15,973 bases of DNA from DASYDU01 sp036499445 (lineage in GTDB: Bacteria > Planctomycetota > Planctomycetia > Pirellulales > Lacipirellulaceae): contig DASYDU010000329.1 of assembly GCA_036499445.1 (NCBI GenBank), positions 1-15,973 of the forward strand, read 5' to 3'. A program made the position numbers and the translations under genes. The notes below the pieces were generated by a model. It was given only the letters and a program-made list of their open reading frames with translations. It searched no databases and was not told the origin of the DNA. Shown piece after piece: positions 7,690-13,189 of this stretch (position 1 is the stretch's first letter; every line of letters begins with the position of its first letter).

Positions 7690-8234
7690 AATAGTCCGCT
7701 CGTAGATTGAAGGATTTCTCGTAGCCGCTTGCGCCCGCGGTGCAGCCGGCTCTTGACGGTACCGATCGGTTCGCCAACAGTCTCGGCCACCTCGGCGACA
7801 GACATCTGTTCGACATATCGCAGCAGGAACACATCACGTGTCGGCTGATCAAGCGAACGGATCGCTGCGACGACCCGTGACCTGCCTTCGGCAGCTTCCA
7901 TGGCCGCATCGGGCGCCGGCCAGCTCCCGATCGCATCCGCAACCGACGCAAGTTGATTACATTCACGTGCTCGACGCCGCCATCGCCTGCGTCGAACGTT
8001 TCTGGCGACCGCGAAAACGAATGGCCTCAACTGCTCCGCCCCGCCCCTCATCTTCGGCAACGACTGAACCAGATCGCTGAAGCAGTCGGCCGATTGCTCG
8101 CCTGCGAGTTGGGGGTCGCCGTGGGAGGCGAGGAAATACCTATACAACGGCGCCTCAAAGCGGCCGACCAATGCTTCGTAAGCATCCGATTCGCCTCTCC
8201 GCAAACGACGCAGGAACTCATCTTCCGCCGGCAC
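7686..8234 (-). CDS. ECF-family RNA polymerase sigma factor
   Basis: This 182-residue protein has the two-domain ECF layout. Region 2 covers about 6-85 (EFLRRLRRGESDAYEALVGRFEAPLYRYFLASHGDPQLAGEQSADCFSDL, then RPFVFAVARNVRRRRWRRR). Region 4 covers about 121-175 (LDQPTRDVFLLRYVEQMSVAEVAETVGEPIGTVKSRLHRGRKRLREIL), with the helix-turn-helix around 144-168. The start is a GTG (8232-8234) supported by AGGAG about 8 bases upstream. It is the first gene of a three-gene minus-strand operon with the anti-sigma-like and exported proteins. Like other ECF factors it may control its own promoter, which would lie in the 253-base gap shared with rpsR. Region 4 and the SAYEALV/RNVRRRRWR signature make the class clear; its signal and targets are unknown. 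Confidence 0.92.
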   Translation of the reverse strand: MPAEDEFLRRLRRGESDAYEALVGRFEAPLYRYFLASHGDPQLAGEQSADCFSDLVQSLPKMRGGAEQLRPFVFAVARNVRRRRWRRRARECNQLASVADAIGSWPAPDAAMEAAEGRSRVVAAIRSLDQPTRDVFLLRYVEQMSVAEVAETVGEPIGTVKSRLHRGRKRLREILQSTSGLL

Positions 8235-8351
8235 AAATCACTCCTGACATGGATGAAGATCCAACTGCCGCAGTCATCTTCGCTAGGAAGAGGCGCAACG
8301 TCCTCAACAGGTTGCAGAATTCGGAGAGTTTTGGCGAATTTTCGCTCAATC

Positions 8352-8386
8352 CGCCAAGATATAGCCATAGGGCAACCACCTTGGCG
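8352..8386. repeat. Inverted repeat in the sigma-factor/rpsR divergent gap
   Basis: CGCCAAG (8352-8358) and CTTGGCG (8380-8386) form a perfect 7-base inverted repeat separated by 21 bases. It sits between the divergent ECF sigma and rpsR genes. The right arm overlaps the candidate -35 of rpsR (8381-8386), so it could bind a regulator, but chance cannot be excluded. Confidence 0.35.
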
Positions 8387-8409
8387 AACGACGGCTGGGC
8401 GGTTAAAAT
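8381..8409 (+). promoter_or_regulatory. Candidate sigma-70-type promoter for rpsR
   Basis: TTGGCG (8381-8386, 4 of 6 to consensus) and TAAAAT (8404-8409, 5 of 6) are spaced by exactly 17 bases. Transcription would start near 8416, giving a leader of about 70 bases before the rpsR ATG. The -10 overlaps the left arm of an inverted repeat (8406-8438), and the -35 overlaps the right arm of another (8352-8386). Confidence 0.4.
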
Positions 8410-8438
8410 ACCGGGCTCGGGTTCAATACGCGGTATTT
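8406..8438. repeat. Perfect 8-base inverted repeat overlapping the rpsR promoter
   Basis: AAATACCG (8406-8413) and CGGTATTT (8431-8438) are exact inverted copies separated by 17 bases. The left arm covers most of the predicted -10, and the right arm would lie in the early leader. This geometry suits an operator at DNA level better than an RNA attenuator, since the left arm would not be transcribed. Confidence 0.4.
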
Positions 8439-8487
8439 CCGCGGCCAATGCCGACTTGGAACAAACTCATTCAGTTATTGGACAGCC

Positions 8488-8763
8488 ATGTCTGGTTATC
8501 AACGAAACGACCGCTTCGACAACAAGCGCAAGAGCAACATCAAGCGTGCCCCCAAGCGCGATCCGCTGTTCGTCGAAGGGCATCAGCCGCGGCCGATGTA
8601 TGTCGACTATAAGGACCTCGATCTCTTGAGCAAGCTCACCAATCGGCACGGCCGGATCGTCAGCCGCCGCAAGACCGGTTGCCACGCCGCCAGCCAACAT
8701 GCCGTTGCGCGGGCGATCAAGCGGGCCCGCTTCATGGCGCTGTTGCCGTTCGTCGGCGACTGA
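8488..8763 (+). CDS. rpsR: 30S ribosomal protein bS18
   Basis: This 91-residue protein carries the bS18 core: YVDYKDLDLLSKLTNRHGRIVSRRKTG (38-64), then ARAIKRARFMALLPFVGD, the conserved rRNA-binding helix and C-terminus. bS18 binds the 16S rRNA platform next to bS6. The N-terminal part is unusual: instead of the FC motif seen in many bS18 proteins it has KRAPKRDPLFVEGHQPRP, and the only cysteine is in GCHAASQ, so this looks like a zinc-free paralogue. It is not linked to rpsF, ssb or rplI as in the common bacterial arrangement. A promoter with overlapping inverted repeats lies upstream, and a long hairpin follows the stop. No clear Shine-Dalgarno precedes the ATG. Confidence 0.93.
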   Translation: MSGYQRNDRFDNKRKSNIKRAPKRDPLFVEGHQPRPMYVDYKDLDLLSKLTNRHGRIVSRRKTGCHAASQHAVARAIKRARFMALLPFVGD

Positions 8764-8768
8764 AGAAG

Positions 8769-8846
8769 TAGTCGAGAGCTAAGAGTCGAGGGTCGAGAGC
8801 CAGAACCTTCGGCTCTCGACTCTTGGCTCTGGACTCTCGACTCTCC
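8769..8846 (+). repeat. GTCGAGAGCC word-repeat forming a 20-base-pair hairpin
   Basis: The gap between rpsR and the thioesterase gene is made almost wholly of variants of GTCGAGAG and its complement. Arms 8782-8801 and 8811-8830 pair as RNA over 20 positions, with 10 consecutive perfect pairs (GTCGAGAGCC/GGCTCTCGAC) next to the 9-base loop and three G-U wobbles further out. A further GACTCTCGACTCTCC lies between the hairpin and the next ATG. There is no T tract, so it is not a standard intrinsic terminator. It may stabilise the rpsR message or reduce read-through. Similar GTCGAGAG word-repeats are, as I recall, scattered in planctomycete genomes. Confidence 0.7.
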
Positions 8847-9263
8847 ATGCCCACTCCCTTCCACACCACGCGGCTCGTCGAATTCAGCGACACCGACATG
8901 GCGGGCATCATGCACTTCTCGGCCTTCTTCCGCTACATGGAAGCGGCCGAGCACGAACTCTTGCGGAATCTGAGCTTCAGCGTCTATTCGGAAATCGATG
9001 GTCATCCGGTGAGCTTCCCGCGCGTGGCCGCCTCCTGCGACTACCATTCGCCAGCCCGCTGCGAGGACGTGCTCGACATCAACGTCACCGTCCGCCGCGT
9101 CGGCGAAAAAAGCGTTTCTTACGGCTTCCAATTCTCCGACGCGGGGCGCGACGTGGCCACCGGCGAGATGACCAGCGTCTGTTGCCGCGTCGATCACGGC
9201 CAGCCGCCTGTTTCGATGCCCATTCCCACGCCGCTCGCCGACAAGCTGCGGTCAATCGCCTGA
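8847..9263 (+). CDS. YbgC/4-hydroxybenzoyl-CoA-type acyl-CoA thioesterase
   Basis: This 138-residue hot-dog-fold protein starts at ATG 8847. A TTG 24 bases earlier is in frame but falls inside the intergenic repeat. The family signature is near the N-terminus: TRLVEFSDTDMAGIMHFSAFFRYMEAAEHELLR (8-40), with Asp17 in the position of the catalytic aspartate of 4-hydroxybenzoyl-CoA thioesterases and the following IMHF matching the substrate-pocket loop. The rest follows the hot-dog pattern (YHSPARCEDVLDINVTVRRVGEKSVSYGFQF). Length is typical. These enzymes act as tetramers that hydrolyse acyl-CoAs; YbgC members link to Tol-Pal and envelope maintenance, but here no tol or pal gene is adjacent. The fatty acyl or aromatic substrate cannot be told from sequence. 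Confidence 0.86.
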   Translation: MPTPFHTTRLVEFSDTDMAGIMHFSAFFRYMEAAEHELLRNLSFSVYSEIDGHPVSFPRVAASCDYHSPARCEDVLDINVTVRRVGEKSVSYGFQFSDAGRDVATGEMTSVCCRVDHGQPPVSMPIPTPLADKLRSIA

Positions 9264-9268
9264 ATCTT

Positions 9269-9354
9269 GGAAGAGCGAGGTTGGCGTCGGACGAGCAAGG
9301 CTGGCACTTGGGAGGGCGAGGCTGGTATTGGGAGGGCGAGGCTCCCGCCGAGCC
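9269..9354. repeat. Tandem GGGAGGGCGAGGCT repeat (about 20-base period)
   Basis: Four degenerate units follow the thioesterase stop: 9269-9288, 9289-9309, 9310-9329 and 9330-9354. The last two share GGGAGGGCGAGGCT exactly. The final unit ends CTCCCGCCGAGCC, giving a small hairpin (GGCTC/GAGCC, 9340-9354). The final unit can be translated as EGEAPAEP, a peptide I recall in mis-called planctomycete open frames, which points to a dispersed intergenic element and not to coding sequence. It is one reason I reject a longer start for the ABC ATPase gene. Confidence 0.65.
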
Positions 9355-9375
9355 AAACTGGTTCCCGCCCGATTC

Positions 9376-9390
9376 GTGGCCCTTGGCCAC
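9376..9390. repeat. Small perfect hairpin upstream of the ABC ATPase gene
   Basis: GTGGCC (9376-9381) and GGCCAC (9385-9390) are separated by CTT, 36 bases before the ATG at 9426. It directly follows the tandem repeat and may be part of the same element. Stem-loops this short occur by chance in GC-rich DNA. Confidence 0.3.
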
Positions 9391-9425
9391 TTGGCCTCCA
9401 GCGTGCCGTCGCCGACAATGCCGTC

Positions 9426-10121
9426 ATGGCCGAAGCCAATTCCTCCGCTGATCTCGTTGTCGACGCGATCGCCAAAGAGTATCCCACGCCCAACGAGCCG
9501 CTCCGCGTCCTCTCCGGCGTCTCGCTCTCGCTCAACGGGGGTGAAAACCTCGCGGTCGTCGGCCCCAGCGGTTCCGGCAAGAGCACGCTGCTGTCGATCA
9601 TCGGCACGCTCGAGCCGCCGACTTCCGGCACCGTGCGCCTCGCCGGCCAGGATCCTTTCGCCTTGGACGAGCCCGGCCTCGCGGCGTTTCGCCGCCGACA
9701 AATCGGTTTCGTGTTTCAAGATCATCATCTGCTCCCCCAGTGCACCGTGATCGAAAACGTCCTCGTGCCCTTCCTGGCCGACGGCACGGCGAACTCTGCC
9801 GACCGCCAACATGCCGAGCAGCTTCTCGACCGCGTCGGGCTCGCCCAGCGACTCAATCACCGCCCGGCCGAGCTCTCTGGCGGCGAGCGGCAGCGCGTCG
9901 CGATCGCCCGGGCGCTCGTTCGCGAGCCGATGCTGCTCCTTGCCGACGAGCCGACTGGCAACCTCGACCGCACGACCGCCGAATCAATCACGCGGCTTCT
10001 GCTGGAACTGCAGGCCGAGGCCAGTACTATACTAATTGTCGTCACCCACAGCAGTGCGCTCGCGACAGCGCTCACCAAGCGCGTGGAACTAGACGCCGGC
10101 CGACTCGTGCCAACGGAGTAA
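9426..10121 (+). CDS. LolD/MacB-type ABC transporter ATP-binding protein
   Basis: This 231-residue nucleotide-binding domain has all the motifs: Walker A GPSGSGKST (46-54), Q-loop FVFQDHHLLPQ with Gln98, signature LSGGERQR (150-157), Walker B LLLADEP (170-176), and the switch His208 in VVTHS. The A-loop region EYPTPNEPLRVLSGVSL and the FQDHHLLPQ.TV.ENV segment place it in the LolD/MacB/FtsE (3.A.1.122/125) group, which powers lipoprotein sorting or export through FtsX-like permeases. I chose ATG 9426 because the frame upstream runs through the intergenic repeat. No permease gene is in the window, so its partner is encoded elsewhere or to be identified. The next gene starts 3 bases after its stop, so the two are likely cotranscribed. 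Confidence 0.92.
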   Translation: MAEANSSADLVVDAIAKEYPTPNEPLRVLSGVSLSLNGGENLAVVGPSGSGKSTLLSIIGTLEPPTSGTVRLAGQDPFALDEPGLAAFRRRQIGFVFQDHHLLPQCTVIENVLVPFLADGTANSADRQHAEQLLDRVGLAQRLNHRPAELSGGERQRVAIARALVREPMLLLADEPTGNLDRTTAESITRLLLELQAEASTILIVVTHSSALATALTKRVELDAGRLVPTE

Positions 10122-10124
10122 AAC

Positions 10125-10622
10125 ATGGCAAGCACAATCGACGCGACGATCGTCCAACTCGCAAGCAAAGATGCTGCTCAGCAAGCGTCCGCCGCCGAAG
10201 CGCTCGCACAACTCGGCCCCGACGCTCGCCCGGCCGCCGCCGCCCTCGTTCGCGCCTGCAGCACCGACGACGACTCCATTCGTGAGTGGGTCACGTCGGC
10301 ATTGGAGTCGCTGGGTCCGCCGCCCGCCGAGCAATTGAACGACCTCATCCCGCTCGTCGGTAACAAATCGCTCGACGTCGCCTATTGGGCGGCGACTTTG
10401 CTCGGCCGCTTAGGTGCCGCCGCGAAGCCCGCCATCCCTGCGCTGATTAGTGCGCTGCAAGGATCCGCCGAAAAATCGGTCCGCGAGCGCGCCGCCTGGG
10501 CCCTCGGCCAAATCGGCACCACCGCCAGCTCCGCGCTCCCCGCCCTCCGCGAGGCTGCCGCCAGCCGCGAGCCGCGCCTCAGCCGCCTCGCCACCGAAGC
10601 CGTCGCAGCCATCGGCGGCTAA
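10125..10622 (+). CDS. HEAT-repeat protein
   Basis: This 165-residue protein is built of about four HEAT/PBS-lyase-type helical repeats. Recurring cores are EALAQLGPDARPAAAALVRAC, SALESLGPPPAEQLNDLIPLV, TLLGRLGAAAKPAIPALISAL and WALGQIGTTASSALPALREAA, with a spacing near 36-40 residues, ending TEAVAAIGG. There is no signal peptide or membrane segment, so it is cytoplasmic. HEAT repeats form curved surfaces for protein contact; no enzymatic function is visible. Its ATG comes 3 bases after the ABC ATPase stop with GGAG overlapping that stop, so it is in the same operon and may bind the ATPase or the UbiB-like kinase encoded next. It is short for this family. Confidence 0.85.
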   Translation: MASTIDATIVQLASKDAAQQASAAEALAQLGPDARPAAAALVRACSTDDDSIREWVTSALESLGPPPAEQLNDLIPLVGNKSLDVAYWAATLLGRLGAAAKPAIPALISALQGSAEKSVRERAAWALGQIGTTASSALPALREAAASREPRLSRLATEAVAAIGG

Positions 10623-10638
10623 ACATTTGGCGCCACCC

Positions 10639-12297
10639 ATGAAAATCACTACCATCCCGCAAATCTATCGACACGCCAATCGCTGGCGCGAAATCCTCAC
10701 CATCCTCAGCAAGTACGGCCTCGCCGGTTGGGTCAGCCGCTTCGACGTGCCGGTCGTCAAAGGCATTCTTAAAAACCGCGAAGGCGAAGCGCTCGCCCAC
10801 CTCAGCCGCGAGACCCGCATCCGCCTGGCCATCGAAGAGCTTGGGCCGACGTTCATCAAGATCGGCCAAATCCTAAGCACGCGTCCCGACCAGATCGGCG
10901 TCCCCCTGGCCGACGAGCTGCAAAAGCTCCAAACCAGCGTCCCCGCCGACGACTCCGAAATCATCCACGCCACCATCCGCACCGAGCTTGGCCAACCCCT
11001 CGAAGAAGCCTTCGACGATTTCGACTCTACGCCGCTCGCCTCGGCCTCGATCGGGCAGGTCCATCGCGCCCGCCTCTCAAACGGCGCCGACGTCGTCGTC
11101 AAAGTGCAACACGCCGACATCAGCCGCCGCATGGAAGTCGACATCGACATCCTGGCCGGCCTCGCCCAGCTCGCCGAGCGAATCCCCGAGCTCGCGCCCT
11201 ACCGCCCCGTTGCCACCGTCGCCGAGTTTCGCCGCGTCGTCCGCCGCGAGCTCGACTTCTCCCGCGAAGCCCGCAACATGCAGCAGTTCGCCCGCAACTT
11301 CCGCCGCAATCCGCACGTCCGCATCCCCCGTTGCTACCCCGAGCTCTCCACGTCGCAAATCCTCACCATGGAGTGGCTCGACGGCCTGCGCTTCTCCGAT
11401 CCATCTCTCGCCACTCTCGCCAATGTCGATCCCGGCCAGGTCGCCCGCCACGGCGCCGACATGTATCTCGAAATGATCTTTCACCACGGCTTCTACCACG
11501 CCGATCCCCATCCCGGCAATCTGGTAGTCCTCGCGGGCGGCGCGATCGGCCTCCTCGATTGCGGCATGGTCGGCCGACTTGACGACGCCCTCCGCGAAGA
11601 CGTCGAAAACGTCCTGATGGCCATCGTCACGCAAGACGCCCAGCAACTCACCTCGCTGGTGATGCGGCTCGGCGCGGTGCCGCCCGGCCTCGACGAAGCA
11701 GCCCTCTCAGTCGATCTCACCGAGTTCGTTGTCCACTACGCCAACCAGCCCGCAGACGCCTTCGACCTGGCCGGGGCACTCACGGAAATGATCGAAATCG
11801 TGCAGCGCTATCACATCGCGCTCCCCTCGTCGCTGGCGATGCTCATCAAAGTGCTGATCATGCTCGACGGCACCGGCCGGCTGCTGGAGCCTCACTTCAG
11901 CCTGATGGAGCTCGTCGAGCCCTACCAAAAAAAGATGCTCCGCCGCCGGCTCTCCCCAATGCGGCAAGTAAAGAAAATGCGGCGGCTCTATTCCGAAGTC
12001 GAGCAGCTCGTCGAGATTCTGCCCCGCCGCATCCGTGACATCCTGCAGCAAGTCGAAAGCGGCAAGTTCGACGTCCACCTCGACCACCGCGGCCTGGAGC
12101 CCTCGGTCAACCGCCTCGTGCTGGGCATGATGACCAGCGCGCTGTTCCTCGGCTCGGCATTGCTATTGAGCCAAGGCGTCTGGCAATTCCACGGCGCCAG
12201 CGTCCCCGGCGTGCTGGGTTGTATGGGAAGCATGTTTCTGGGTTGGCGATTGCTGCGGGCGATCGGAAAGAGCGGGCGGCTGGATCGACGGAAGTAG
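10639..12297 (+). CDS. UbiB/ABC1 (ADCK) family atypical protein kinase-like protein
   Basis: This 552-residue protein carries the UbiB family marks in order: the KxGQ motif (Lys74-Ile-Gly-Gln77 in PTFIKIGQILSTRPDQ), the A-rich nucleotide loop LASASIGQVHRA (133-144), the ATP-contacting Lys155 (VVVKVQ), Glu210 in LDFSREARN, the catalytic-type HADPHPGN (287-294), and LLDCGMVG (305-312), where Asp307 is the metal ligand. Two C-terminal membrane helices (about 493-511 and 522-542) anchor it. The family supports biosynthesis or handling of isoprenoid quinones and other lipids, probably as an ATPase. Planctomycetes respire with menaquinone, so a ubiquinone role should not be assumed. It starts 16 bases after the HEAT gene with no clear Shine-Dalgarno; the open frame extends upstream across the HEAT gene, but that part is a shadow. 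Confidence 0.93.
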   Translation: MKITTIPQIYRHANRWREILTILSKYGLAGWVSRFDVPVVKGILKNREGEALAHLSRETRIRLAIEELGPTFIKIGQILSTRPDQIGVPLADELQKLQTSVPADDSEIIHATIRTELGQPLEEAFDDFDSTPLASASIGQVHRARLSNGADVVVKVQHADISRRMEVDIDILAGLAQLAERIPELAPYRPVATVAEFRRVVRRELDFSREARNMQQFARNFRRNPHVRIPRCYPELSTSQILTMEWLDGLRFSDPSLATLANVDPGQVARHGADMYLEMIFHHGFYHADPHPGNLVVLAGGAIGLLDCGMVGRLDDALREDVENVLMAIVTQDAQQLTSLVMRLGAVPPGLDEAALSVDLTEFVVHYANQPADAFDLAGALTEMIEIVQRYHIALPSSLAMLIKVLIMLDGTGRLLEPHFSLMELVEPYQKKMLRRRLSPMRQVKKMRRLYSEVEQLVEILPRRIRDILQQVESGKFDVHLDHRGLEPSVNRLVLGMMTSALFLGSALLLSQGVWQFHGASVPGVLGCMGSMFLGWRLLRAIGKSGRLDRRK

Positions 12298-12311
12298 CCA
12301 AGTCCTAATTC

Positions 12312-12332
12312 GTGGGAGGCGTCTCCGACGCC
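12312..12332. repeat. GTGGGAGGCGTCTCCGACGCC dispersed-type hairpin
   Basis: Fifteen bases after the UbiB stop, GGCGTC (12318-12323) and GACGCC (12327-12332) form a perfect 6-base stem with loop TCC, preceded by GTGGGA. The following sequence is T-rich (CTCTTGTCTTCTTG) without a run of Ts, so it could act as a weak terminator for the UbiB gene. I recall this word as a dispersed intergenic motif in planctomycetes. Confidence 0.5.
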
Positions 12333-12389
12333 GCTCTTGTCTTCTTGTCGCATTCCCCCGTTCCGCCGTCTGCCCCATTCTGGCAAACT

Positions 12390-12420
12390 GCTGACGGCTG
12401 AAAGCTGACGGCTGACGGCC
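12390..12420. repeat. GCTGACGGCTGA direct word-repeat
   Basis: GCTGACGGCTGA occurs twice (12390-12401 and 12404-12415) within a run of GCTGA-based words. The 13-base piece GGCTGAAAGCTGA (12396-12408) occurs again exactly at 15937-15949. It lies in the convergent gap between the UbiB and ankyrin genes, and is non-coding. Confidence 0.6.
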
Positions 12421-12473
12421 CCTTTCCCACCCCCGCCGTCCGCTCCAGCGCATGCTTAGACCAACAGATGCTG

Positions 12474-13106
12474 CTAAGCGCGAAACTCGCCATAGCAGAG
12501 TTTTCTGAGGATGGACCTCGGACGCAGGTACCAGCTGGCCCAAGAGAGTGCGGAATCTCCGTTCATGTCTTTGGCATCAATCCGCGCACCCGCATCCAGA
12601 AGCATTTGGATAGTTGCTTCCGTACCGAAGGCCGCCGCGCGGTGCAGGGGCGTTTCCCCCTTGGTTCTGCAATCGCGCATAAAGTGATCCGTTCCAACCG
12701 ATGGTTTGGTCGCGCAATTGGAATTCGCGTCATTGGCCAGAAGCACTTTGATCACCGCGTCATGGGCCACTCGATTGGCTGTGCAAAGTGCTGCATGCAG
12801 CGGTGTTTCTCCTGTGTCCGGCTGAGGCTTGTTTACGTCCGCACCATGCTCAGTCAGAAACTGGCAGAGGCGAGAATGCCCATGAAAGGCGGCCGTGTTG
12901 AGCCCGTAGAGCTCTCCCAGGGACTGGAGCGATTCTCCCTTGGCAAGCAGGAATTTCATCGCGCTCACATCGCCATAGTAGGAGCACCACTGCAGAAGCG
13001 ATATGCCGCCTTGGTCTGTTGAATTCGCCGCATGGCCCGCAGCGATGTAATCGAAAACAAAATCAGTCCGTCCGTCTGCAATTTCATCAAGCATGTTTTT
13101 GCTCAT
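12474..13106 (-). CDS. Ankyrin-repeat protein
   Basis: This 210-residue protein consists of ankyrin repeats. Clear units include GISLLQWCSYYGDVSAMKFLLAKGESL, LYGLNTAAFHGHSRLCQFLTEHGADVN, TGETPLHAALCTANRVAHDAVIKVLLANDANSN, KGETPLHRAAAFGTEATIQMLLDAGARID and NGDSALSWASW. No signal peptide is present, so it is probably cytoplasmic and acts by protein binding. ATG 13106 has no Shine-Dalgarno; ATG 13094 is an alternative. Relatives I recall extend beyond the KLCYG motif at the C-terminus, while this one stops two to three residues later (GEFRA), close to the word-repeat, so its tail may have been shortened. It lies downstream of SulP on the same strand with an 83-base gap. Confidence 0.88.
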   Translation of the reverse strand: MSKNMLDEIADGRTDFVFDYIAAGHAANSTDQGGISLLQWCSYYGDVSAMKFLLAKGESLQSLGELYGLNTAAFHGHSRLCQFLTEHGADVNKPQPDTGETPLHAALCTANRVAHDAVIKVLLANDANSNCATKPSVGTDHFMRDCRTKGETPLHRAAAFGTEATIQMLLDAGARIDAKDMNGDSALSWASWYLRPRSILRKLCYGEFRA

Positions 13107-13189
13107 ATTGCGATGTGTGAAGAGCGCTCCTCGGCCGAGCGACCCCAGCTCTGCATGCCAATTCGTTCGTTCATAGGTTCGCTAACATG

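Noticed and set aside
8769..8846. CRISPR array or phage attachment site
   Set aside because: The repeats are short, imperfect and without unique spacers of constant length; no cas, integrase or tRNA gene is near.
9267..9425. N-terminal extension of the ABC ATPase
   Set aside because: It reads through the intergenic tandem repeat and has no homology to ATPase N-termini.
10450..10638. N-terminal extension of the UbiB-like protein across the HEAT gene
   Set aside because: The extension is Pro/Ala-rich, overlaps a confirmed gene, and the UbiB family starts normally at 10639.
12318..12345. Standard intrinsic terminator after ubiB
   Set aside because: The stem is good but short and is not followed by a run of Ts, so I list it as a repeat with only possible terminator activity.
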